Part shown: positions 47,254 to 59,800 of the stretch, in pieces | Position numbering within the stretch: position 1 is the first letter of the stretch | Layout of the letters: the number at the start of each line of letters is the position of its first letter | Origin: Salminus brasiliensis | Taxonomy: Eukaryota > Chordata > Actinopteri > Characiformes > Bryconidae | NCBI RefSeq assembly: GCF_030463535.1 | Contig: NC_132891.1 | Location: 11,939,949 to 12,003,948, forward strand | DNA length: 64,000 bases | Direction: 5' to 3' | Notes under the pieces: model-generated | Seen by the model: only the letters and a program-made list of their open reading frames with translations | What the model was told of the DNA's origin: nothing | Database searches by the model: none | Program-made: the position numbers and the translations under genes

Positions 47254-50200
47254 TGTATAATGTGATCTGGACTGTGTGAAGTCATCTTTATGTAACAGGT
47301 GTGAAAGCATTCCCTTTTATTCTTTGTTTGAATTGATCGCTGGTAATCCTGAACTGCAGTTCTGCTGAGGTAACAAGGTATTTGAAATCTGCCAGTTGGA
47401 GAGGCACCCTGTACCTTCCCTGCAGAGAGGAGGTTACACAGGGAGTTGTCAGCTCCCATTTCTGTCAGGCCACAGATACTGAGCTCTGTCTGCCCACGCT
47501 CTAATCTCCTTTCACATGCCTCAAGCCAGGGATCAGGAGCTTCTCATTAGGATGCTCGCAGCTCATATTTAACTGTAGTTCTTAATTGGGTGACATTATT
47601 AGAATCAGCAGAGATGCATCTTCTAAAGTTTTCTGTAGTGTAGTCAAGTTTATTTTTGCCACTATATGAGGAAACCTCTCCATGACAATATGATAATTGG
47701 ATTGTTTATTGCTATCTATTTGAATGTAATACTGCTTTGTTAGCTGTGTTTATATTTATTTGTGTATTTATTTATTTTAGTGTTTTAGTTAAGGAGTGCT
47801 TTGCTTTACTTTTTAAACAAATGAACAGCAGAAACCTGCAGTCTTATAGAACTCAAATATTATAATTTTTTTATTTGGTTTTGATTATTGCCTTTTATTT
47901 GTAGCATTTTATTGTTAGTTCTCCTCATAACAAAATGTTTCTTGGGTTAAACCGGGTATCACTCATTGTAAACATTGGGCTTGGATGCATTTGATATGTT
48001 TGTCAATCAGTATTGTTGCCATATAGTTAAATAGAGGACCCTCATATTGGGTTTCCCAGTGGCACAGCTGTCTAAAGTTTTGCCTTACAATCGGTTGATT
48101 AAGAGTTTAGATGCAGACAATTTTATGGCCTGGCCTTCTTTTACAATATATGTATAATATTCAATATACCCTTCACCGTTCATTCAGCCTATTCAGTGTG
48201 TCCTATTTAAAAAGGCTATTGTCATATGAGAGAGTTTAGAGTTGGTAACTGTAATCAAATTTTGCAACATTAATCATTCCCTGTCTTGTAGGTCCGTGAG
48301 CGCCCCCAGAGAGCCTCTCGCATGCTCTTGGACATTGAGGCAGGGGCTCCTGTCCTCCTGATACCAGAAAGTTCCCGTTCAAAGCGCCTTATAGTGGCCA
48401 ACTTAGGCCAGCTCAAAGTGCGCAACAGATTCCTGCCTGCAGGCACCCATGGCACCTTCTCTCTCAGAGACAAGGTAGAGAAACTTACCATGGCACATAC
48501 CTTTTTTCCCTCTCTGGTGAGTCCTGCCACCCCACATGCTTGTCCACTCATACACACATTCAGCCACTCTGCAACCACAGGATGCATCTCGGGAGCACTT
48601 TCTCTCTGCTTGGTTGTGTAGGAGAGTGCTCTTTATGGGGAAGTTCTTTATATTCCTGCTTTTTGTCAAAGCCCCAGCCTCCTACAAAACAAAGCTTTGA
48701 TGAAAGCACTCCATTGATACAGTTCCAGCTTTCTCACTGGGCTTGATTATAAAAGGGTGTTTTAAGTGGACGATTAAAGAGTGGTGGACTTTTTAACATA
48801 AAATAACATGTTTTAACTTTTTGTTTCTGAAGAATTTGATTTTGCATGCTAATTCATACAAGGATCCCTCCCACTATAAGGTATCATTCATAGGTGATTT
48901 TAGGTTTGAGGTGTATTTCTTTCAATGACTGTTCAGTGAATTACAATTGTCGCTCTTTTAGTGACATACAGCCATATAGAGTCATGTGATAAAATAGGAT
49001 GCAGCCTGAAAACCTTAAGAATATGGACATTTTCTCTTTGTTTTAACACACAAGAAAGAAAAATGAGGGGAAGACTCATTTTTGCCAGAGAACATCTAAA
49101 CAAAGGTTTTCTCCTTGCAGACCTTCCATGAGACTTGTGCAATCTCTTTCTGATTGTTCACACTGTTGCTAAAGTGTTCATTCACTTTAGCATCAGATGA
49201 GGCAAGAGCTACTTGTAGGTCCCGTGATGACCTTTTAGGATATAAACTAGCTAGGGTGGCCTGACCTGGTCATATTGACAATTGTTTTAATGTACTAATT
49301 TTAATAATAAATGTGAGGGTGTCCTTTATTTTTAAGAAATGGGCATTTTTATTAATTACATTTTAATATATATTTTTTATTAGTTTAGTTATATTCCATC
49401 CTTCTCTTAATGAAGATCAAATGTCCATATGTTAAAAGAGTACCTCTTATTAGGTGTCTCCTTTTTTCACATGACTGTATCTTTTTACTTATAGTCTGCT
49501 ACTCTGAGCACACTGTGTGAAAACTATTTTCAGGTGCACGTACAGCATGAAATCAATTTTTCTGCCCTGTTTCATGCTTTGTAATACTGAACAATGCTGT
49601 GACAATTTATTCCGCTTCCTTTCCCCCCCTCAAAGTTTACACCTGTGCTCTTTATCTCCAACGTTTGTATTTTCATTTTTTGTTCATTTTGTTTAATTTT
49701 TTTCTATAATACCTGTTATTGCTAATTCTTTTTTCTTTCATAAAGGACCAGATGAGAAATGCTCAACCAACCACATCAAAAGCAAGTGAGGAGGCATCAG
49801 CCAACAAAGTCAAAGCCTCCAGCACCACACCTTCTGCCTTCACCCTTAGCAGACCCCAGCCTGCCATGGGGTGCACCCCTGGTGCAGATATGCCTTTGAG
49901 CCCAGGTAAGTAATTATAAAACTACAGACTAGCATAATTCCATCATTCCCCACAAAGCCATGTGATAATGCTAAATGCAAGATAACCTGTATCTTTTTGT
50001 TCTAGAAGATCATGTGTGTCTTCTGGACTGCATTGCCCTGGATCTGGAGGAGATGGACTTATTTGCTGCAGAGCGGCTGCCATGTGAACCATGGGACAGT
50101 GGAGGGAAGCACCTGGATACTGATTTGGTGTTTACTTCCTACTCAGTGCGTAGAACAGGAGGCAGTCTACTGAAGGAGCGCTGCCGCCTCAAACTTAAAG

Positions 50201-53200
50201 TAGAGCGTAACCTAGACAAGTAAGCGCAGTCAGTGTCTCAAACAGTATGTTTATTTATTACAGTAGGGCTCTTCAATTTCATTTGCATTATTTCTAATTG
50301 TGTAGGTGCTCAAAATAAACCAATTTTGTGTTTATTATGTTATGTGGCTTCTGTCTGGAATAGTGTGTCATGGTGCAATTGTCTTTAACACATTCAGAGA
50401 TAGTGATTATATGTGTCAATAAATGGGTGTTAGCTGACGCTCTTACAAGGTTCAAGAACGATTGACAAGGTTCCTCGTATTACAGTGTAGTGTTAGGAGT
50501 CTTGCCCATGGACTTGATTGGTGTAGCGCAGCATATTCTCCCATAATCGAACGCCCATTCTCTCACATGGTGTAGTAGCTCAATGACCGATTGTGATTAA
50601 ATCTATTTTGCAACACCATCCACACTTCTTTTCATTTCTTTATCATACATCTCTCCTGCTTCTGTGTTCTAGGGAGTTGAATCATGCGGTCCCAGATATG
50701 TCCATCCATGGCAGCCTGTCATCTGTGCACTGCTCCCTGAACCTGGAGAGGTACCAGCTGATCCGTGGCTTGCTGGAGCACAATTTAGGAGAGTCTGTGG
50801 AGGAGTTCCTCAGACCCTACAACTTGCAGGATCCCAGTGGCTATGTAAGCTCCTCACTGAAGCCCAGATTTTATATTATGATTTATATCTGTCATTTCTA
50901 ATGGGAATGTTTTTCTGGTAAAAGTAAGAAAATAATGTATATGTGTACTTTGTAGTTATTATGGCATGTAGTAGAGTTGCCAGTGTAAGCAAGCTTATGT
51001 GCCATCTGGTCTCCTATTTCTATTCATAGCTGGCCTAACGTACTAAACACTGTATAACTTTAAAACTACATCCACACATTATTTTATTTGTGTCAGTTGT
51101 AGGTAAATCTGCTTTGCAAAATATATTCTGATGGTGAATTAGTCACTCAGGTGAAACGTTTAAAGATTTGTTAATGTCTTCTCCTCCTCTGCATTTTTCA
51201 CTGACAGACGGTGCTGAGTGGTGACGTTTATACAGGCCTCTCTCTCTTAGTTGACATGATGAATGTCAGTCTGGAGTTACTGGATGGCCCCAAATCCTCT
51301 GGGCATAAGCAGTCTTTGGCAAGGTGAGTACAATGATGTATGTAATAAAGGTAGGTTTGTAACTTCTAGGGCTGAGTCTTGGCAAGAACCTGGTTAATAC
51401 TGTATGTATCATGATACTTGGAGTCCATATATTGCAATACTGGAAGCAAATTTTAGAAAAACTCAGTATAAAAATGCTGCAGTAAGTAAATGAAAGATTT
51501 ACTGCAAGTTTATGCAATCAGAACAGTGGGATTTGAAGAGATTACAACACTGCTCAGGGTTTAAACACAACATGAAATGAACCACTGTAACTTGTGTAAC
51601 TATTAATAAAAAGGTCTATATTGCGTCTTTGAGAATCGATACAGTATTGCAAAACAATATTACATTTGTTGATCCCCTATTATATACATTTATGTGTCTG
51701 TTTAAAAGGTCTTTTTGTTTTCTTTGTAGGTTTGACTTCATGAAATCCAAGTTGCTGTTTGAGAGTTTTTCCAATGGGTCCAAGTCTGTAAACTTGGTGT
51801 CTCATTCACTCCTTGCATACGACACACGCTACAGTGGTGGTTCCTGCAGAGCCACAGAGAGCAAGCACAATGTATTTGACTGCATTCTACAGCCCTCTAG
51901 AACTGGCACCAACCGGGCATCCCTGCAGTTGGAGCTGCATTATAGGTGTCTTTTTTTTTTTTTTTTTTTCACATAATAACGACATTGTTATGCTTGAAAT
52001 AAAGACATTTCACATCTTGGTATACACACGAGATTTGTTAGGCTTTATCTTACAACTTTTAATCTGTCTGTGCCCTAGATCTACCCGGGACTCCTCGTGT
52101 TTCACTGTGGTGCTGAATAACCTGCGTGTGTTCCTGATCTTTGACTGGCTCCAACTGGTCAGAGACTTCCTGCACATGCCAGCAGAGAAGGGAGCAGCAC
52201 CCACCCGTCAGCGCTGGCCCAGTGGAAGCAGTGACCCGGGGACCACAGGTGCCGTCATGCCCAAAACCGTCAAGAGTGGAGTAGTTACAAAACGCTCTAC
52301 TGTTCCTGTCACCCAGGACAAATATCTGGAGGTGAAGCTCAATGTGACAGGTGAATATTTCAGGACACTGTAATAGGTATTTTTGGTAATGCCTTTTTGG
52401 TCATGCAACATAATTTTTTTTTCCCATGGGAAATGAGTGGGCTGCTTGTTTGCTGTTCTGTCCAGGCACAGAGTTTGTGGTTGTGGAAGATTCTTCGTGT
52501 TTGGACACCAATGCCATCATCCTGAAGGGCACCACTGTTCTCACCTACAAGCCTCGCCTTCTGGACCGACCCTTTTCTGGCAGCTTGGCTGGCATTGAGG
52601 TGAACCTTGTATCTTAGCACTATAACATTTGTAACACTATAGCTAATGTAAATAGGCATGGCTTTGTACTACTCATATTTCTTTCCTTATTCTTGTCTAT
52701 TCAGGTTTTTTCGTGTCGGCTGGGCAGTGAGCAGGAGACAGCTCTGTCCATTATTGATCCTGTCAATGTGCAGGTGGAGCTCTGTGGTAGCCCTACCTAC
52801 CAAAGCAGCTCAGGATTGCTGGATGCCTTCAATATAGAGGATTTTCCTCCTTTGCTGGAGGTTAGAGTTCACCTACCTCAGAGTTCAAGTACCTCAGGAG
52901 CTTAGTCTAGGACAGCAAAAATTATTCTGTCAGTCTCTCTTGTCAGTTTTCTTTCTTTTAGAACTTATCAGTCCAGCTCTGCATCTCTTTGCCTTCACAG
53001 ATCCAATTTCCTGCTCTGGATATTCGACTTTCTTACAATGATGTGCAACTCTTCCTGGCTATCGCCAAGTCCATCCCCACCGGATCCCCTAGTCTTGCTG
53101 ACCCTGCCTCTGCCTCCCAGGCAGCCCCATCCACTGCCAGTCCAGAGACTACCTCTAAACCAAAAGACAGTTTTAGGCATCGCACAGAGGCCTTACTGGG

Positions 53201-53798
53201 TAGGAGAAAGACAACATTGGAGTGATGCTTGTCAGTTTGAGAGATTCAATGATGAATGATTATCCCCTGCAGAATAAGTCATTAAACAATATAATTGTGA
53301 CCCAAATTCAGTTACGAGGTACCACATGTGAGTGTAACAGGGTCTTGCTCCATAGCTTGAATTTCCCTTCATGGTAGTGAACCAAATACCAAATAAATTA
53401 CCATATAATTACCAGTTGCTAGCTTTGATCATGTCTAATGATTATTCATGTATATTTTACACAAAGAGAATGTACCACTGTTAACATTCATTGTTTCTTC
53501 ATACTTGTTTGGTTAAATCAGTTTAATTACTTGTTAAATCCTTAGATTTAAGGGTGTTTAAAGTTGTGCTCTCTTTCTTTTTCTTGTTTTGTAACTCAGA
53601 AAATCAGCTAACACACCTACAGGACCTGGGATTCAGGAAGGAAGACTGCAGACGTGCTCTCATTCACTGCAGAGGTAAAGTGTCCTAATCTTAAGTGCAA
53701 ATTGTGAGTGCCCTGCTGATTTTAATTGGCCTTCCTTATTAAACTGAAAAGAGAAAATATAGATCTGTAATAGATCAGCTGGGGAATGTAGTGAACAG

Positions 53799-53835
<37 letters not shown>

Positions 53836-56800
53836 TTTGCTGCAGGCCAGCTGGACCAGGCTGCTACATGGCTGCTAGAGAACGCAGAGAGCATGTCTGG
53901 AAGGAGCAGGTCCAACTCTGAATCAGGCTCCCACTCAGCTACCCCTCTCTCTGGTGTGGAGGTCAAGGCAGAGAGCGTGTGCATCTGCTTCATTGATGAC
54001 TGCCTGGACTGTGACGTCCCTCTGGCGGAGCTCACCTTCTCACGTAAGAGAAAATTTTATTCTTTTAGACCATGGTTGGGAAACTCTGTTCAAGCTGGAT
54101 GGTTTGATGTTCCTGATCAAGCACACCTGATTCAACTCACCAGGTGTGCTTAATTTAGGTTTAGTAGGTCTATTAGAGCAGAGAAATCATTAAACTGTGA
54201 AGACTGTGCTTTATTAGACCTTTTAATGTGGAGAATGCATGTTAGATCAGGCCAGTGCGAGGCTCATTATTAAGTTATATTCAAGCACATCTGTTTTAAA
54301 ATCATTGTTTTCTTATGCCTTGTCAGCTTGAACTATCATAGAAACATTTGGGGAAATTTGTGATGCTATTTGAAAGGTCTTTTTGCATCATCAAAGGGCT
54401 GTCAGTGCTGCAGAGGATTGGATCGACCCAAGAAGGAAATGCTAGCTTCACCCTGTCTGGAGATTACTACAACAGAGAGCTCTCAGGTGAGCTGGAGAGG
54501 ATTCAAAGGCTTTACACTAAGCTTTAGAGTTGTGTAATGAAAGCTTTCAGAAGTCATCTCCAAAGTGTTATTTCTCTTATTGAGGAAAAGCTTGGAGGCA
54601 GAATATGTACTTTAGAGTCAAAACTGAACATTTTGTTGAAGTGTAAACAGCAGATGCGTCGAGGCATTGTTGACCGGTTTCTGCCGTTTTTTGTGTGTGT
54701 GTGTCTGCAGGCTGGGAGCCGTTTATTGAGCCTTGGCCATGTGTCCTTAACTGGCAGCAGCAGGCGGCAGGTCGGCTCCATCCTCCTCGCCTGAAGATGG
54801 GAGTGCGAGCCAAGCAGAGGCTGGACGTAAACATCACCTCCGTCTTACTGGGTAGCCAGTCTGGGTCAAGCTCTCTTACTTACCTTCCCTCTTTTCTCTA
54901 ACTGTTTGCCTCCATATTTATGAGTAGTGTGATGTTTTTCTCACCCTGCTGTCGGCCTGTCGTTCTGACACACAGAGCAGTACAGCACCACCAAGACTTC
55001 GTGGTTAGCAGATTACTGCAAGGAAGACGAGCAGTCGCCACAGTCCTCCTCCTCCTCGCTGTCTTGGATGGGCTCCTCTGTGGATCCCCCCTCCTTTGGC
55101 CAGAGTGAGTAGCAGGCATGCGTTCAGTTTTGATTTCTAGCCAAAACTAGAAAAAACTGATTCAGTGTATTTTGTCACATCGGGGAAAGAATAAACACTG
55201 CACTCCCAAATGTTTCCTTTGGGAATTGTATAAAGGTAATGAGACCAGCGAGATTATGCACTGTTTAAGTACTGTGGTTAAACAAATAATTTGTTTTGTC
55301 AGGTAGGGTGCATCTCAGTGATAGAGCATACATTCAGCCACTTAACCACATTACATGGCATGACCTAATGAAAATATTCAAGAGATCCTGTTGTATTAAA
55401 AACAAAAAAAGGTCTTTTGTCAGTGCACTCCTGTCATACATCTTCCTTGCATGTATTTCTATCTCGCTTCTCTCTTTCCCCTGTCCTAACCTTTTCTCTC
55501 TGCTGTCAGGTGTGCCTCTTGCCCACCTTAGAACTAGGAGCACTGCCAGCTTGACTTGCCTTGAGCAGCAGATACATGCCCGAGGTACCGTTCATAGACT
55601 GTGCAGTGATATTTTAAGCAAATCACTGTCTGGTTTTGGAGTTTATAGGATAGCTTCTCTTCTACCTTCAACCCCTACTCATTCCTTTTGCTCTTTTTTC
55701 CTTTTCTCTTTGTGTTAACCCGCTGGAGTTGTTGTTATCCACATAGCATGTTTGTTTTGAAGTCAGCCTTGTTTCATTTCACCTGTACTATCACTCCATG
55801 ACTTTTGTGTACAGTATTGAAGATCGTGCGGTTACATGGATATGGTTTTGTGGAGACGTGTTTGTGTTTGTGTGTGTTTGTGTGTGTTTGTGTGTGTGTG
55901 TGTCTCATTTTCGTCTGTGTGCGTTGACATGAGATGAAAGATGCAAACTGGAGTTGCATATGTTTCATTCAACTTGTGAATGAGGATTGCCCAGTCCTTA
56001 TAAAGTGAACACCACCCATGTGTGTTCACTTTCAGTGTTTTCAACATTTTTACTTTTTCCATAAGTCCAAAAGTTACTACAAAGTCAGTAATCAGTAAAA
56101 CTATGTTTTAAGGTGTGCTTTTCCTTGTGTGATTCCAGCGGACGTGAAGCTGTCTAAGAGGAGGCAGCCGTTTATTCCCTATGCCTTACGTAACCATACT
56201 GGCTGTACTATGTTGTTTGCCACTCTCACCACCACCCCAACCAGGTCAGAACATCTGGTTTATTCCATTTATTGGTTATTTGTAGTAAAAACAGAAGAGA
56301 GATTTTGCTGAGATTGTTGCTACCTTAAAACTTCACTTCAGCATCCTTTTTTAATCCACAGGGTGGCACTATCTCACAGCGGTAGTGCTGACTCCATATC
56401 AGACGTGCATGGGCCTGGGACAGATGACACACATAACATCAGTCAGTGGAGAGAGGTGCTGCCAGGGGAGGAGATTCCTTTTGAGTTTGAGGCCCGTGAG
56501 AAACTTAGGCACAGGTGTGTGTGAACCTTTCTGCATTGAAATTCAGCTGGAAAAGAATACAGCCCTCTTAACAGTAGGTCATCTCAGCATGAACAGCTCG
56601 GCTTAGCTCAACTACAAACATACTCTCCGTAGAGCCTCAACATTTCTGTTTGGTGTATTAAAAATATGTATATATATTTTGTAATTGCCCATCTGTTCTC
56701 AGTCTTATTTGTTGTCCTGTCCTCAGACACACCCATGAGCTGAAGCTGCACCAACTGCTGGTGCGTGTTGGAGGCTGGGAGCAGGTGAAGCCCGTCTCAG

Positions 56801-59800
56801 TAGATAAGGTCGGTGTGTTCTTCCGATACGCCGCCCCTGATCGCAATAACCCCTCCAACACGGTGAGTATTTGACCCTGTTAAAATATAAGCACTCCAAT
56901 CACAAAATTAATCTCTCTGGCAACCAACTGATCTGATTAATGTTGGATTGATTCTCCGAAATACTCTGTACTTGATTATTCATCACACGTTATTCAAGGT
57001 CCTTGAACTCTCATGGGTTTTCTTTTTCATCTGTTTTTTGATGTTTTTATATTTCATATTGAGCTAGAATTGTAAAATTTAACGCATCTCCTTTGATATC
57101 TTGTTTAGGTTGGCAGCCCAATCAGCAGAACCAACATCATACATCCCCATGTATATGTACGTATGTGTTTTCAAATTCTCTGCCAGTTGATCATCAGGTT
57201 TACTAAAAGTTTAGGATGTATGATTCTCAGTATCTAACCTTGTGTGCAGTTCTCAGCCCTGCCCCCTGTCAGAGTGGTCTTCTCCATCACCATGGAGGGT
57301 AGTGCACGCAAGGTCATCACAGTGCAGTCTGCTCTCATGGTGAAAAATCGTTTGGAGGTTCCTATGGAGGTCCGACTGGACAGCCCTTCTGCTCCAGACA
57401 GTGAGTGTCAATCTGTTCTCCTCTTTCTGACCTGTATGTTCATATCAGCTTATCATTTTTCATGCAATTTTAATTTATCCCCAACAGAACCAGTTGTGCT
57501 TCCACCGATCCTGCCTGGGGAAGCCTTGGCTATTCCACTCCACTTGACTTCGTGGAGGCTACAGGCTCGGCCCAAAGGCCTGGGGCTGTTTTTCTGTAAG
57601 GTGCCTATTCACTGGACTAGTGTGGAGCGCCCTGGGGAGATCAGCAGCAGCAAGAGGGAGTGCCAGTCAGCTGACTTTGATGACCAGCTCAAACGCAGCT
57701 TCAGGTAGATGGAGAGAGAGGTTTGAAGTGTGATGTAGTGTTATTTCTTATGAGATATTAGTAATCATCTTCCTTTGTAGGTTTTGTGTTGTAATCAAGA
57801 AAGAGAACTACCCTGACCAGCAGCCTGCCAAAACTGTTGCTGGTTGTGCCAAGCAGATCTATCGGCAGCCAGGGCACACCATCTACCTACTGCCCACGTT
57901 AGTGCTAGCTAACCTCCTGCCTTGTGACCTCAACTATTACATCAAAGGGACATCAATCAAGGGAACCATGAAGCCAGGAAAGGAGGCAGTGCTGCATGCT
58001 GCAGACACCTCACAGAATTTAGAGTTAGGTAAGATGGAGGCCTTGTTTTTATTTTTAGTGGGTCTAATAGTACAGCAGATTCGCAGTAGATGTTTCAAAT
58101 GTTAACAAACAAAAATTTACAACTGTCATTTACAACAATCATTCTCAACAGTTTTAAAGTTAGGATTAGGTGGGTAGGATTGGGCCTGTTGGGAACTTAC
58201 ACATATTTTATCTGCATCGATAAGTTTTGTCAAACAGTGCTTTACTGACTGATATCATTAACAGGTATCTATTGTCACACTTCTTAAACTTTAATAAAAA
58301 GCAGAAATAGTATCTATATTTTGATATTTATATTATTTGATTATTACCTTTTTACATTTTTTGTATATTAGTTCTCTTCATGTGTGTTTTTTTTTTTGTT
58401 TGTTTTTTCCCCATGTTGCCCCATGCTCTCATCCTGAAGGTTAAGTTTGGATACATTTGGGATTGGATGCATTTAGAAGTGGTTACCATACTAAGCTCCC
58501 TAAATACTTACTCTACTGGGTTTTCTGGTGACTTGACCATATTAGGTTCCGGCCGACTGTACTGACTGAGTTTGAGAGTTTGAATCCCAGAGAAGCTATA
58601 CCCAAAAAACATTGATAAGTATCAGCATTCTGTCAGCAATATTTCCCTTGTGCACATCAAAGTGTAAGTCAGAAATTTCAGCTAATCTTGGTCAACCAAT
58701 CAATCTGTTGGATCCCAGGACTAGGGTGAGGTTTGGGGTTATCTAAATTTAGGTTAGGACCTGGTTTCGCTTTTAGAGAAGATTTAAAATGAATTTAATA
58801 GATTTGGAGTTAAATGTAAAGTAAAAATTTAAGAATCTATACGCATATCTATGAAGCATGAAGTGCTCTGATCCAAAGGAAGTGTTACCCATTTTTATCA
58901 GAATATTACGGAATACTACACATAGTATATTTTGACAGATGTGTGACCTAGCCTCTATTTCACTTTTCTCAGGTATTCTTCTGGAGAATTTTCCTGTGTG
59001 TAAGGAGCTGCTGATTCCTCCTGGTACTCAGAACTACGTTGTGCGCATGCGTCTGTATGACACAAACAAACGACTGCTGTGTCTCACAATCCGCATCATT
59101 CTCCGAGCACAGGGGGCGCTCAAGATCCTTATCTCCGCCCCCTATTGGCTTCTAAACAAGACTGGTATACTGCCCACTTCTTTCTCTACAAAGGTGTGAT
59201 GACACAGAGTGAGATGGTGTAATCTACATGCAATTGTGTTGCATTTTATCCTGCAGGACTGCCTCTGATCTTCCGCCAGGACAACGGGAAAATGGATGCT
59301 GCTGGGCAGTTTGAGGAGCACGAGTTAGCGAGGAGTCTGAGCCCACTTCTCTTCTGTTATACAGATAAAGAGCAGCCTACCATGTAAGTAAAACATAGAC
59401 AGCACACTTTTCCTTTCTCTCATTTCTTTTATTCAGCAGTTAATTCTGCCATATCCTTACCAAATTACTCTCTTCCTCGCTCTCTTTTTTGTGAATCAGG
59501 TGTACTATGCGTGTTGGGAAAGGGATCCACCCAGATGGTGTTCCAGGGTGGTGCCAGGGTTTCTCTCTGGATGGAGGGAGTGGAGTACGGGCAGTCAAAG
59601 TAATCCAGCCTGGGAATAGACCAGGTCTCATCTATAATATTGGTGAGCAGGAAATTACTAAATTACGAAATTACTTTCTCTCTTCTGTGTAATGTGTGGT
59701 TTTTTTTTCTTGAACCTCCTGTCTGTGCATTATGAGATCTAACTGGTATAATGTAATTGTTAAAGGAATTAACGTCAGAAAGGGCAAAGGGCGATACCAG

